DNA of 64,000 nucleotides from VXPQ01 sp964608315 (lineage in GTDB: Bacteria > Bacteroidota > Rhodothermia > Rhodothermales > VXPQ01), in assembly GCA_964608315.1 (NCBI GenBank), contig CAZSNF010000019.1, forward strand, positions 4,868-68,867. Reading direction: 5' to 3'. The notes beneath the pieces are model-generated. The model did not search any database and had not been told where the DNA came from. It was given only the letters and a program-made list of their open reading frames with translations. The position numbers and the translations under genes are program-made. Shown one piece after another: positions 1 through 9,047 of the stretch; positions within the stretch are counted from its first letter, which is position 1; each line of letters begins with the position of its first letter.

Positions 1-216
1 CCGACGGGTTTGCCACCGTGTCAAACTACTCAAGGGAAACGCTTCTTTATCGGTAACCCTGACTCCTTCGGTCAGAAGTTTCCGCACGGCAATGACCACA
101 TCCAGCACGGACGATTTCCCCGATCCGTTTGCGCCCAGCAGCAAGGTCAATTCTTCAAGCTTCAGCTCGAAATCAACCAGACACTTGTAATTGTCTACAT
201 ACAGCCGTTCAACCAT
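1..216 (-). CDS. AAA family ATPase, N-terminal part (cut by window edge)
   Basis: The 72 visible codons are the start of an ATP-binding protein of the SMC/RecF-like AAA type. They open with a 'YVDNYKCLVDFE' beta-strand typical of AAA_15/AAA_21 proteins, followed by a Walker A loop GANGSGKSS at about residues 29-37. A GGAG-like sequence lies a few bases upstream of the ATG at 216. The gene continues leftward outside the window, so Walker B, any TOPRIM or nuclease domain and the length are unknown. Such ATPases are often found in defence or DNA-repair modules, but that role is only an inference here. The fold call is secure and the function is not. Confidence 0.75.
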   Translation of the reverse strand, partial: MVERLYVDNYKCLVDFELKLEELTLLLGANGSGKSSVLDVVIAVRKLLTEGVRVTDKEAFPLSSLTRWQTRR

Positions 217-384
217 TTTCGACTCCTTGTTGCATCCATCGGAAGCGATCAGGAAAGAACTCCTGTGTCTGCGCGTCTCCTTGATTGCGGATCATTGCAC
301 CGTTTGCAAGCTTGCATTCGCAATCATACGCTACAGGACATGTCTTTGTCAAATGACGAACGCCGTTTTTTCATTACGCAGCGC

Positions 385-1851
385 TTATTTCGCCAGGATC
401 ATGGGGCGGACCAGGACGCGGTCGGCAGTTTCGAGGCGGTACAGGTACATGCCGCTCGGCAATCCGGAACCGTCGAAGCGGGCCTCGTGGCGCCCCGCAG
501 GCCGAACGCCGTCTGCGAGGCGGGCCACTTCCCTGCCCGTCAGGTCGTACGCCGCAAGCCGCACCGGAGCCGCCTCGGGCAACGCATACCGGATGATGGT
601 CTGCGGATTGAAGGGGTTCGGGTAATTTCCGGAAAGCTCCGCGGAACGGGGTTGCTCCTTGCGCTCCGCCGACGTGGGGAGGCCGGGAGAGGGCGCCGTG
701 CGTCCTTCGGGAAAATCGTAGGCGTGATTCAGAAAATCGATGGCCGGCAGCGCCTCGTTGCCCCGGTTGAAATCGAAAAAGGTTGCGTTCTCCCAGTGCG
801 AGCCCTGGCCCCAGAGCGTGGAGCAGGGCGTGGAAATCCAGGCGGGTTCCCAGTAAACAACGCCTCCGCCTCCGCCGTCGAACACCGCCTGCGTCATATC
901 CACGAGGTACGCTTTCTGCCCGGCGGGCGTGGCGGGATAGCCCGGCTCCAGGGCGTCCCGGCCCAGAATGTTGTTCGCGGGGTCCGCGCCGGCCAGTGTC
1001 CAGGGATAGGCCGCCTCCGCCACCAGCAGGTCGCGGGGGGCGAACCGGGAAACCAGCGCTTCAATGCGGTCCGACAAGTCCGACAGCGGGACGGAAGACC
1101 ACCGGGAATAGTAGGAAACGCCCAATATATCGTAGTCCTCGACGCCCGCGCGGGCGGCTTCCGTAAACCAGGACATGGCGTGTTCGGGCTGCGCCACGTG
1201 CAGCATGACGTCGATGTGGGCTTCGTGGCGGGCGGCGGCGTCCCGAACGGCCCGAATGCCCCCTTGCAGCAGTTTGGCGAGCGATTCCCATCGGTCGCGG
1301 CTGCCGTGAGGCAGCAGCATGCCCGGGTTGATTTCGTTGCCGACCTGCACCATTTCAGGAAGCAAGTCTTCCTCTCCGAGTCGATCCAGTACGCGGTACG
1401 TATAGGCGTACACCGAATCCCGCATCCCGTCCACGGTCAATCCGCTCCAGGCGGCGGGGGGCACTTGTTTGCCGGGATCCGCCCAGTGGTCCGAGTAATG
1501 AAAATCCAGCAGCGTCTGCATGCCGGCGGCTTTGGCCCGGCGAATGGAACGGGCGGCGTCGGAGAAGGCGCTGTATCGGGTCGGGGGAGCGTACCACAGG
1601 CGAATGCGCGCAAGATTGGCGCCCCGCTCGCCGAAAAGTTCAAACGGATCCGTCAACTCCCCGTTTTCGCGGTAGACCCCGCCGCAGTCCTCCATCTCGT
1701 TCACGTAGGACAGGTCCGCCCCCAGATACGTCGGGGTTTGCAAGGTGTCCGGACCCAGGCCGGCCTCCGCATCCGAAGGCGCCCGGGCGCACGCCGCAAG
1801 CAGCGCGCACGACGCGACAAGCATCCAGCCTTTTCTCATAAGCATGCGCAT
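385..1851 (-). CDS. Secreted GH53 arabinogalactan endo-beta-1,4-galactanase with T9SS sorting domain
   Basis: Predicted endo-galactanase that hydrolyses beta-1,4-galactan side chains. The ATG at 1851 is chosen because it directly precedes a signal sequence; the open frame extends 65 codons upstream but that part is arginine-rich and unlike a coding N-terminus. The 488-residue product has a hydrophobic segment ending LLAAC (Cys21, lipobox-like). A GH53 barrel follows, with acid/base Glu173 in the family motif GNEINPGML and candidate nucleophile Glu279 in LLVAEAAYP. From about residue 408 there is a T9SS type A sorting domain with 'NYPNPFNPQT' and the ending 'SGMYLYRLET'. A lipobox plus a T9SS domain is unusual; cleavage by signal peptidase I near 'ACARA' is an alternative. 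It lies downstream of a starch-binding-like secreted protein on the same strand, suggesting joint polysaccharide use at the cell surface. Confidence 0.9.
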   Translation of the reverse strand: MRMLMRKGWMLVASCALLAACARAPSDAEAGLGPDTLQTPTYLGADLSYVNEMEDCGGVYRENGELTDPFELFGERGANLARIRLWYAPPTRYSAFSDAARSIRRAKAAGMQTLLDFHYSDHWADPGKQVPPAAWSGLTVDGMRDSVYAYTYRVLDRLGEEDLLPEMVQVGNEINPGMLLPHGSRDRWESLAKLLQGGIRAVRDAAARHEAHIDVMLHVAQPEHAMSWFTEAARAGVEDYDILGVSYYSRWSSVPLSDLSDRIEALVSRFAPRDLLVAEAAYPWTLAGADPANNILGRDALEPGYPATPAGQKAYLVDMTQAVFDGGGGGVVYWEPAWISTPCSTLWGQGSHWENATFFDFNRGNEALPAIDFLNHAYDFPEGRTAPSPGLPTSAERKEQPRSAELSGNYPNPFNPQTIIRYALPEAAPVRLAAYDLTGREVARLADGVRPAGRHEARFDGSGLPSGMYLYRLETADRVLVRPMILAK

Positions 1852-2089
1852 GGCGATACGGCGTCGGGACGCCTCATGACGACTACGGTTTCCATCCGCG
1901 ATACGGGCGCGTCGCCCCCGTCGCGCATTACAAGTTGCGCGGCGCAACCATGACAAGCCTCGCACCAGAGCCTTCGCGGTCCGGAAAACCCGTAAAAACC
2001 GGAACGCGGACGACGCGGGGCCGCCTTTCGGCAAACCGATCCGCACCGCCCGCGTCCGAATGACGTCTTGCGACGTCTGCGTAAATCCG

Positions 2090-4135
2090 TTACTTCATCA
2101 GGGTCATGCGCTGCGTCAACGCCTTGCCGGGCGTTTCGAGGCGGTACAGGTACACGCCGCTCGCCAGCCCCGATCCGTCGAATCGCACCTGGTAGTTCGC
2201 CGCCTGCTGGACGCCGTCCACGAGGGTGGCCACTTCGCGGCCCAGCATGTCATAGACCTTGAGCGTCACATGGAGCGTCTGGTCAATGGCGTATTCGAAC
2301 GTGGTAACGGGATTGAACGGATTCGGGTAGTTCGCCCCAAGCGTCACCTGCGTGGGCAGTTCGGCGTTCGTCGGCTCCACGGACGTAGGGGTAGCAGGAT
2401 TCTGCTCGAACGGGAGCACCCCTTCTTCCTGGAACGTATCCTCCTCGAACGCGAACGCGGCGGGCCAGGACCCGTCGGCGTTCGGCACGATATACCGGAC
2501 CCGGTTCCGGCCCAGGTCGGCGAAGCCGCCGCCCATCTCGCCGGCCTCCGTCGCCGGCTTCTCATCCGGGTTGATGTACTGGTACTTGTACTGGAGGCCG
2601 CTGTACGTGCCGAGCGCAACGCCGTTGCGCTCCACGCCCCCGATCGCCACGGTGGCGGAGTACACGTTGTCTCCGTCGGGATCGAGCAGATACAGCCGAC
2701 CGTCGTCCCGCCAGGCGTCGTCGTCCTCGCGGGGCAGGTTCATGGTGAACCGCCAGATCGCGTCGTTGAAACTCACCACGACAGAGTCCCGCGCGGGATC
2801 GAACTGCTCGGTAGCCGTCATGGCCGGGGCCATATCCACGCTCATCGTGAGATTCACGGAAGTTCCGGGGGGAATGATGTTCCCGGACGCAATGTCGTTG
2901 AAATACTGCACCCCGAGATCCTGATCTGCGGTCCCTGCGAAAGTGAACGTCCGGTTCGCGCCCGTCCGGGTGATGGGTTCCTCCCAGCCGCTAACCGGCT
3001 CAGCTCCGAAATATTCCCTGAACCTGTCGTCGTTGAAATTGATGTAGAACTTGTATTCCTGCTCGGCGCCGGACACCAGCGTAAGCACGACCGACTGCTC
3101 GAAGGTCGTTTCGCCAGGTACGCGCAGCAACTGGCATTTATCGGGAATGCTGCAATTCCAGCCATTAAAACCGCCCCGCACTTCGAGAGAATCGCCGTTG
3201 GCCAGGTTGAATACGCCGATGTCTTCGAGCGGTTTGGTGTCCACGGCGAAGAGAACGGAGCCTTCGACGAGCGCCTCCCTGATCGGATCGGTATCGGAAA
3301 AATACACCCAGTGCAGCGTCGTGTCCGCTTCCGGAACGACGAATTTCCGGTTGTCGACGGATTCCCAGCCATCGCTATCCCCTGTAACGACAAACTTGTA
3401 TTGCTGCTCCATGCCCGCCGAGGAAACCGGGAAATACCCCACGCCCGAATACATATCGTAGCCCGGCTTCGTGTCGTCGGCGCTCTCCTTGGCGAGTTTC
3501 ACGCCCGTCATGGCGTCCCAGGTAAGCAAACTGCCCAACGCGGGATCGCCGCGCACTTCAACGTTCTGCATTGCGTCGGCGCGGTCGTATCCTTTGGTGG
3601 CGCCATCCTCGGTGTACGCGAACACGCGGAACCAGACCGCAATGCTGTCCATGTGCGCGGCGTCGTAGGGACGCCACTCGTAGCCGTCCGCCTGGTCACC
3701 GCCGCTCTTGTTGAAAAAGTGGAGACCCAATTCGACGTCCCCGGTACCCGGTTCGATGACATGATTGCCTCCATCCTCCCAGTCCGCGTTGTCCAGCGGA
3801 GCCCAGAACTTGAACTGGAGACCGCGGTCGTCCGGAATCTGGAAGGAAACTTTCCAGTAGTCGCCGCCTATGTTCATGGGCTTGAGCGTGGTGTCGTCGC
3901 CCCAGTTGATGACGTTGCCGTCGGGCAGCGTGTTCGCGCCGTCGATACCCCCGTTCGCATCCGTGAGCGTGCCCCGCACCTCTATTTCGTGCATGGCGGT
4001 GAGCGTATCCGGCGCCGAGGCCGTGTTCAGGTGCAGCGTAACGGCGCGCTGCGCAAGCGCATCCTGCACGCCGAAGCCCGCAGCGAAGGCGAGCATAAGA
4101 AAAAGCGCAAAGCAGCGTACGATCCGCGCTTTCAT
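2090..4135 (-). CDS. Secreted multi-module starch-binding-like protein with T9SS sorting domain
   Basis: A 681-residue secreted protein. The start at 4135 is chosen for its clean signal peptide (MKARIV..., cleavage near ALAQ); an ATG 18 bases upstream is also possible. The body looks like four consecutive beta-sandwich modules of about 110-150 residues. Each has a 'VEVRG..' strand, an aromatic 'YKF/FKF' strand and a 'DLGVQYFND'-like ending, reminiscent of SusE/SusF or CBM20/CBM26 starch-binding domains. No catalytic site is visible. The last 80 residues are a T9SS type A domain ('NYPNPFNPVTT', 'GREVATLVDG', 'SGVYLYRLET'). It probably binds alpha-glucan or another glycan at the cell surface. 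It is followed on the same strand by the GH53 galactanase after about 240 bp. The ligand is inferred from fold resemblance only. Confidence 0.7.
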   Translation of the reverse strand: MKARIVRCFALFLMLAFAAGFGVQDALAQRAVTLHLNTASAPDTLTAMHEIEVRGTLTDANGGIDGANTLPDGNVINWGDDTTLKPMNIGGDYWKVSFQIPDDRGLQFKFWAPLDNADWEDGGNHVIEPGTGDVELGLHFFNKSGGDQADGYEWRPYDAAHMDSIAVWFRVFAYTEDGATKGYDRADAMQNVEVRGDPALGSLLTWDAMTGVKLAKESADDTKPGYDMYSGVGYFPVSSAGMEQQYKFVVTGDSDGWESVDNRKFVVPEADTTLHWVYFSDTDPIREALVEGSVLFAVDTKPLEDIGVFNLANGDSLEVRGGFNGWNCSIPDKCQLLRVPGETTFEQSVVLTLVSGAEQEYKFYINFNDDRFREYFGAEPVSGWEEPITRTGANRTFTFAGTADQDLGVQYFNDIASGNIIPPGTSVNLTMSVDMAPAMTATEQFDPARDSVVVSFNDAIWRFTMNLPREDDDAWRDDGRLYLLDPDGDNVYSATVAIGGVERNGVALGTYSGLQYKYQYINPDEKPATEAGEMGGGFADLGRNRVRYIVPNADGSWPAAFAFEEDTFQEEGVLPFEQNPATPTSVEPTNAELPTQVTLGANYPNPFNPVTTFEYAIDQTLHVTLKVYDMLGREVATLVDGVQQAANYQVRFDGSGLASGVYLYRLETPGKALTQRMTLMK

Positions 4136-4743
4136 CGTCGTAAAGACTTGCATGATATATATTATTGTGTGCTGAGGGATAGATATAAACGGTTCGCAAG
4201 GAAAGCGGCGCCCTCTGCGCTTGCCGGGGCCCGCTCCTCCTTGCCTGAATGCTCGCCACAAGGCGCAGCAGACGGAGTTTACAATTTCATAACGGCATTT
4301 GCAAATAAAAATTACGGTGAAGAGGCGGCGACCCGGTTCAGGGCGTTTTTCGGCGGGGGACATGCGGCGCCACATGCAGCCTGATGGCGATGCGAGTCCG
4401 GCGATATTTGGCTGTGCAAACCCGGTCCGCCGGATTCAGAAAGCGGTTCGGGTTAGCTGGACGGCGTGTCCGGGGATTCATGGCGCAGGATTACGGGTTT
4501 GCACCAGGCGAGCCAGCGCGGAAAACGTTCCGCGGCCAGGCGCCCCCGCAGAGTCCGCGATCCAGACGCGCAAGGCGAAGGCCGTCCTGTCTGCGGCAAG
4601 CGCACCTGTACGCGCACCGAAGGGGGTGGAACATCGCGTTTCGTTGTCGTACTATTACTTCTTGTGAAGCGTAGCCATGTCAAGCATTCGCTGTAAATCC
4701 CTGATTTGAGCGGGACGGAAACGAAGCCCGAAAAGGCTCCCTT
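4136..4743. other. Intergenic region, no convincing gene
   Basis: About 600 bases separate two divergent genes. The part next to the starch-binding-like gene is AT-rich (around 4140-4200 and 4275-4320) and probably holds its promoter. Short open frames exist on both strands but have arginine/proline-rich compositions typical of GC-rich antisense reading. I see no tRNA, terminal repeat or recognisable motif here. Confidence 0.5.
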
Positions 4744-6492
4744 ATGCTCACCCGACTGACCATTCGCAACTTCAAGCGCTTCGGCGAGGTGGACATCGAG
4801 CTGGGGAACCCTGTGGTGTTCATTGGGCCGAACAATTCCGGAAAAACATCCGCTATGCAGGCCCTTGCGCTCTGGAACATCGGCCTGGCAAAATGGAACG
4901 AAAAGCGTTCAGGAAAGAGCGCCCCCGAAAAACGTCCTGGCGTTACGGTAAACAGAAGAGACCTCCTGGCCATCCCTGTTCCCAGTGCAAATTTGCTGTG
5001 GCGGGAGTTGCATGTGCGCAACGTGCGGAAAGTCGATGGCAGGCAGCGAACGGACAATGTCCGGATCGACCTTGCCGTTGAGGGCGTCAGCCGGGACAAG
5101 GCATGGAAATGCGGCCTCGAATTCGATTATGCGAACGAAGAATCGTTTTATTGCCGGCCATTACGGCTTGCAGAGGGCAAAACGCCGAACCGCATGCCGA
5201 TTCCGGATGAGGCAGCGGCAACGGAGATCGCTTTTCTTCCCCCCATGTCGGGGCTTGCGGCCACGGAAACGCGGCTGGACGAAGGCGCAGTAAACGTTCG
5301 CGTAGGCGAGGGCCGTACGGCAGAGGTTTTGCGCAACCTGTGCTGGCGGATGCAAAGCGAACGTCCCGACCTGTGGAAAAAAACCATTGAGGACATAGAC
5401 CATCTTTTCGGCTCCCGGCTAAACGACCCCAGCTACGTGCAGGAAAGAGGAGAAATCGTCATGGAATACCAGGAGCATGGCGTTCGCCTCGATCTGTCCT
5501 GCAGCGGACGCGGACTGCAACAAACGCTGCTTATCCTGGCTTACATGCGCGTCAATCCGGGCGCAATCATCCTGCTGGACGAACCCGACGCGCATCTGGA
5601 AATTCTGCGGCAGCGACAAATATACAAGTTGATCACCGATGTGGCGGCGGAACAAGGCAACCAGATTATCGCCGCCAGCCATTCGGAAGTGCTTCTGAAC
5701 GAAGCCGCCGGCAAAGATACGGTTATCGCTTTCGTCGGCAAACCGCATATCCTCGGAAGCGGGCAAAGCCAAGTGAGCAAGGCGCTGAAGGAAATCGGGT
5801 TCGAACAATATTACCAGGCCGAACAGACCGGATGGGCGCTGTACCTCGAAGGTTCGACCGATTTGGCCATATTGCAGGCGTTCGCCAAACGCCTCCGGAA
5901 CGATAGGGCGATTAAGGCGCTGGAGCGCCCGTATGTGCATTACGTTGCGGATCAGCCTGCCCAGGCAGCCCGGCGCTATTACGGACTGCGGGAAGCATTG
6001 CCTGACCTCAAAGGCTTCGCCCTGTTTGATCGCCTTGACGACAACCCGGCGGAACACGGCTCGCTGCAATGCATCTTCTGGAAAAAACGAGAGATCGAAA
6101 ACTACTTGTGCACCCGGGAAACGCTTGAAGCATACGCCCGCGCAAGCACCCGGGAAACCGAGCAGGCGCCGCTCTTTACCGCGGCGGAAGCAAACCGGCG
6201 CGTAGAAGCGATGCGGGAAGCCATCGCCGAAATAGAGCAAGCCATGGCGATCCTGGGCAAAGGCTCGCCGTGGGCGCCGGACGCCAAGGTAAGCGACGAT
6301 TTTCTAACGCCCCTTTTCAAGGCGTATTTCAGGGAACTGGATTTACTTAACGTCATGGACAAGAAGCAATTCTACGAACTGGCGACCTATGTCCCCCTGC
6401 ACGAAATAGACCCCGAAATCGGCGAAAAACTGGACGCCATCGCCGATGTGGCCGAACAGGCGGCACCCGCGGAAAAAAGGGGAGCATCCTGA
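4744..6492 (+). CDS. OLD-family-like AAA ATPase with TOPRIM-like domain
   Basis: A 582-residue protein with an ABC/SMC-type ATPase half and a TOPRIM-like C-terminal half, the arrangement of OLD-family nucleases. Visible parts are Walker A GPNNSGKTS at about residues 28-36, an ABC-signature-like 'LSCSGRGLQQTLLI', Walker B and D-loop in 'IILLDEPDAHLE', and an 'ASHSEVLL' switch histidine. The TOPRIM candidate starts at 'LYLEGSTDLAIL' (conserved Glu and Asp), continues with 'ALFDRLDD', and is followed by 'WKKREIENYL', a motif seen after TOPRIM in related proteins. OLD-like proteins act in phage exclusion, either alone or with a partner helicase as in Gabija. No helicase partner is adjacent. The gene ends 21 bases before the left copy of the 328-bp repeat, so it may predate the neighbouring island. 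Confidence 0.75.
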   Translation: MLTRLTIRNFKRFGEVDIELGNPVVFIGPNNSGKTSAMQALALWNIGLAKWNEKRSGKSAPEKRPGVTVNRRDLLAIPVPSANLLWRELHVRNVRKVDGRQRTDNVRIDLAVEGVSRDKAWKCGLEFDYANEESFYCRPLRLAEGKTPNRMPIPDEAAATEIAFLPPMSGLAATETRLDEGAVNVRVGEGRTAEVLRNLCWRMQSERPDLWKKTIEDIDHLFGSRLNDPSYVQERGEIVMEYQEHGVRLDLSCSGRGLQQTLLILAYMRVNPGAIILLDEPDAHLEILRQRQIYKLITDVAAEQGNQIIAASHSEVLLNEAAGKDTVIAFVGKPHILGSGQSQVSKALKEIGFEQYYQAEQTGWALYLEGSTDLAILQAFAKRLRNDRAIKALERPYVHYVADQPAQAARRYYGLREALPDLKGFALFDRLDDNPAEHGSLQCIFWKKREIENYLCTRETLEAYARASTRETEQAPLFTAAEANRRVEAMREAIAEIEQAMAILGKGSPWAPDAKVSDDFLTPLFKAYFRELDLLNVMDKKQFYELATYVPLHEIDPEIGEKLDAIADVAEQAAPAEKRGAS

Positions 6493-6513
6493 GCAGATCA
6501 GGCTCGCGGCGTC

Positions 6514-6841
6514 AATCGCAACCTGTCAGTTCCCGTCCGTTGCCCCCCTCCCCCTAAAACCGCATCGTTAGCGTGAAGCGGTTGACGGCGTTGAAGTATT
6601 CGTGCTGCTCGAAGGCGTAATCCATCCCGAAATGGATGGGAGCGAACTGGTAGCGCAGCCCGCCGCCGAGCGTAAAGGAACGCAGGCTGTTCTCCAGCAG
6701 CAATTCGCTGTACCCGGCCCGGAACATGATCAGGTCCCCCAGCAACCCGACCTCCGCGCCGGCGTTCAGGTACTGTTCGCTGTTGTTCGGGTTGAGCGCG
6801 TCGATGGAAAGCGTAAGGCGATTGCCGCCGCGCTGGAACAC
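6514..6841. repeat. 328-bp perfect direct repeat, left copy
   Basis: Identical base for base, as read by eye, to 10321-10648. It contains the last 96 codons of the PorV-like gene, its stop codon and about 40 bases of downstream DNA. Identity starts abruptly (C at 6513 against A at 10320) and ends abruptly (A at 6842 against C at 10649). The two copies bracket the three-gene DUF262/DUF3696 operon. Confidence 0.97.
6554..6841 (-). pseudogene. 3' fragment of PorV-like gene (duplicated remnant)
   Basis: This open frame encodes the final 95 residues of the PorV-like outer-membrane protein found intact at 10361-11641. It is a decapitated copy: upstream of 6841 the sequence changes to unrelated DNA and no signal peptide precedes it. 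It is best explained as the copy left behind when the island entered the 3' end of the gene and supplied a replacement end. Not expected to be functional. Confidence 0.9.
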
Positions 6842-6924
6842 AGCGCTATCTCTGAAGCGTTTTCATCGTTGTATGACCGCTCCATCGAGCGCTCGCTGGG
6901 AGGGAATGAATGGCGGACGGCCTG

Positions 6925-7911
6925 CTAATACCGCGTGATTTTGGGCCCCACGTACGCCACATACAAAGGCTCTGTTGCTGGCACGGGCCACAAGAAATGA
7001 ATCCGGATGGGAAAATGCGGATAATTCACCTTCCCGTGCCAGGGACAAAACAGGAGTTTTTCCGGATTATTCGGATGATGAAATGTCATCTCGTCCCGAA
7101 AATCATTTTTTTCGTTCGATGTGGAATCTGAAAACAACGCCCTCTTTCCTGTGAAAAAGTTCTGGTAAATCTCCTTGCCTTCAGGGGTACGCTTCCCGTC
7201 TGAATCGAAAGCGCATGCGAGCCGATCCAGAATATCAAGCAGCTCTATGCAACGGTTTGCCGCAGAATCGACAAATGGATGTCCTTCAAGAGGCTTGAAG
7301 CAATCGGGAACGAACGTCAGGTTCTCAAACCTGTTCGTCGAGACATTTTGCAAATCCTCCCAGGACCGCAGGGGCGACGCAGAGGCTTTCAGGTTCTCTT
7401 CCAAAGCATCGGAGTCCCACCAATTATCGAGACTCGCGGTCCGGTCGCCCAAGCCTTCGCCCCCTTGCCTCCAGACCACTTCAATGGGCGAAAAATCCCA
7501 GTCAGAAGGTATGGCGCTGACCAGGTCGCACCGTGAACCATGCAAATTGCGATACGCAGCTTCGCCTACCGCAGTATCCGTAACCACCTCTCCTCTGCAT
7601 TCGAAATAATCATTCTGACCATGCTTCCGGTCGATATCCCAAAATGGCCCCGAACGATCCAGCCACTGCATCACGGCCCGCTGCTCATCTTTGGAAAATG
7701 CCTTTGGAACCGCCTGTTTCAACAACATTCCACCGGAGGTTACAGGCATGCCTGAAAAGCTTCCGTGGCAATGTAATTCCCTGCCATACCGCTTGGCCGT
7801 TCTACGAATCGTCATAATCCGACCCAATGCATCGCGAAAAGCGGAAAGATCGGGAAACTGCCCATGCAGGGACAGGTCATTTACAAAGAGTTGCACTGCT
7901 AATCCCCCCAA
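6925..7911 (-). CDS. Unknown protein, third gene of the DUF262/DUF3696 operon
   Basis: A 328-residue soluble protein that I do not recognise by function. It begins 'VQLFVNDLSLHGQF' after a five-residue tail. The N-terminal region contains 'RELHCHGSFSG', and the C-terminus has a Cys/His/Trp/Pro-rich stretch 'LLFCPWHGKV...HFPIRIHFLWPVP'. No signal peptide or membrane segment is seen. Its start overlaps the end of the ATPase gene by 13 bases, indicating tight translational coupling. Its fixed place beside a DUF3696 ATPase and a DUF262 protein suggests it is the effector or a specificity partner of a defence module, but that is inference. Its base composition is less GC-rich than the flanking T9SS genes, consistent with import. 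Confidence 0.8.
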   Translation of the reverse strand: MGGLAVQLFVNDLSLHGQFPDLSAFRDALGRIMTIRRTAKRYGRELHCHGSFSGMPVTSGGMLLKQAVPKAFSKDEQRAVMQWLDRSGPFWDIDRKHGQNDYFECRGEVVTDTAVGEAAYRNLHGSRCDLVSAIPSDWDFSPIEVVWRQGGEGLGDRTASLDNWWDSDALEENLKASASPLRSWEDLQNVSTNRFENLTFVPDCFKPLEGHPFVDSAANRCIELLDILDRLACAFDSDGKRTPEGKEIYQNFFTGKRALFSDSTSNEKNDFRDEMTFHHPNNPEKLLFCPWHGKVNYPHFPIRIHFLWPVPATEPLYVAYVGPKITRY

Positions 7912-9047
7912 CCCGCGAAATAACCTGTGTCCTTGTCGAATTGATCGAAGAAGCCATCCGGCCAGGCATCGATCCTCCCTTCACTATCCAGCACAGGACT
8001 CACTACTTGCGCCTTGTCGTCCCCTCGCGGCTGAAAAAAATGAATGGCTACCCGATCAGCCTCAAGGCGCTTCTCCTTCACGGCGCGTCGAACGCCATTC
8101 AACACATGATCGCTGTGCGTTTCAAGGATGACTTGTACGCCGGCCTGCGCTACATCACCCAAAAATTGCCCCATCATGGCCTGACCTGCCGGATGCAGAT
8201 GGACCTCCGGGTTCTCGATTACTAAAAGATCGTCGGGATCAGCCGACAGGGCAGCCACGACGATCGGTAAAACCTGAGTCAGCCCGAAACCGGTATGAAC
8301 CGGGCGACAAAACTCCATGCGTTTCGATGTTCGCAATCCCAACCGCACCGCGTTGGCGTGGGGAATTTTTTGGATCTCCAACTCGCAGCCTGGGAAAAAC
8401 CGACTCATGCGCAACTGAACCTGGTGCAACCGGGTCGGAGGAGCGCCTTCGGCTCGTAATCCGGACAAAACAGGTTCGTCGCTGCCAGAATACAGGATGC
8501 CGACCGCATTTTCTCCGCTCGACCCAATAACGGGCGCAAGATGAGCATCTTCTAACGGATAGATGTCGCGGGGCCCTAATCTTTCGGCAGTCAGGTAGGC
8601 AAGGCGATACACTGCATCGAAAGGCTTGTCAAGATCGGCAAGCGTGACATCAAGCACTGGCAGTAACCTGTGCAGACCACCCCTGGGGGAACGAATATGT
8701 TTGCCCCCTATGCTAACACTCGCTATCTCCATGGACATCCCGGCGCGTTCGCCCCTGAACTCCCACATATACTCCGTCTCATCATCCTGCAGCGCAATTA
8801 TGCATGAATTTCCTCCATGCTCCTGATAAATTACATCTGCAACGGCGCCAAGTCGGACGGCTGCGCCATTGAGCATAAGACGGGACGACCCTTCATTTTC
8901 GCGCATCGTTTGATGCAGAAGGGCCAGCGCCTGTATCACGGAAGATTTACCGGAAGCATTCGCTCCGGAAAGCAGCGTCAGGGGACGCAGCGGCAACTTC
9001 AACGAGTCGAAGCATTTGAAATGCCGAAGATCAATCCTCGTGAGCAT
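7899..9047 (-). CDS. AAA family ATPase with DUF3696 C-terminus
   Basis: A 382-residue RecF/SMC-like ATPase. It opens 'LTRIDLRHFKCFDSL', then Walker A GANASGKSS at about residues 29-37. Later come 'DDLLVIENPEVHLHP' (Walker B with a Asn in place of the usual Asp-Glu pair's neighbour), 'ILETHSDHVLNGVRRAV' (switch His), and the DUF3696-type ending 'WPDGFFDQFDKD'. Proteins of this type are annotated as DUF3696 ATPases and often sit in defence islands, where they are thought to act as ATP-driven sensors. It overlaps the upstream DUF262 gene by 17 bases and the downstream unknown gene by 13, so the three are surely one operon and probably one complex. Confidence 0.88.
   Translation of the reverse strand: MLTRIDLRHFKCFDSLKLPLRPLTLLSGANASGKSSVIQALALLHQTMRENEGSSRLMLNGAAVRLGAVADVIYQEHGGNSCIIALQDDETEYMWEFRGERAGMSMEIASVSIGGKHIRSPRGGLHRLLPVLDVTLADLDKPFDAVYRLAYLTAERLGPRDIYPLEDAHLAPVIGSSGENAVGILYSGSDEPVLSGLRAEGAPPTRLHQVQLRMSRFFPGCELEIQKIPHANAVRLGLRTSKRMEFCRPVHTGFGLTQVLPIVVAALSADPDDLLVIENPEVHLHPAGQAMMGQFLGDVAQAGVQVILETHSDHVLNGVRRAVKEKRLEADRVAIHFFQPRGDDKAQVVSPVLDSEGRIDAWPDGFFDQFDKDTGYFAGWGD

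Noticed and set aside
10..1953. 647-codon open frame on the plus strand opposite the GH53 gene
   Set aside because: Arg/Gly/His-rich antisense reading of a high-GC gene, with no family match. The opposite strand encodes a complete GH53 enzyme.
2060..4384. 774-codon plus-strand frame opposite the starch-binding-like gene
   Set aside because: Antisense shadow: low-complexity Arg/Val/His composition and no signal peptide or domain.
4299..4683. Several 76-122-codon frames on both strands before the OLD-like gene
   Set aside because: Overlapping one another, Arg/Pro-rich, no ribosome site or homology signal.
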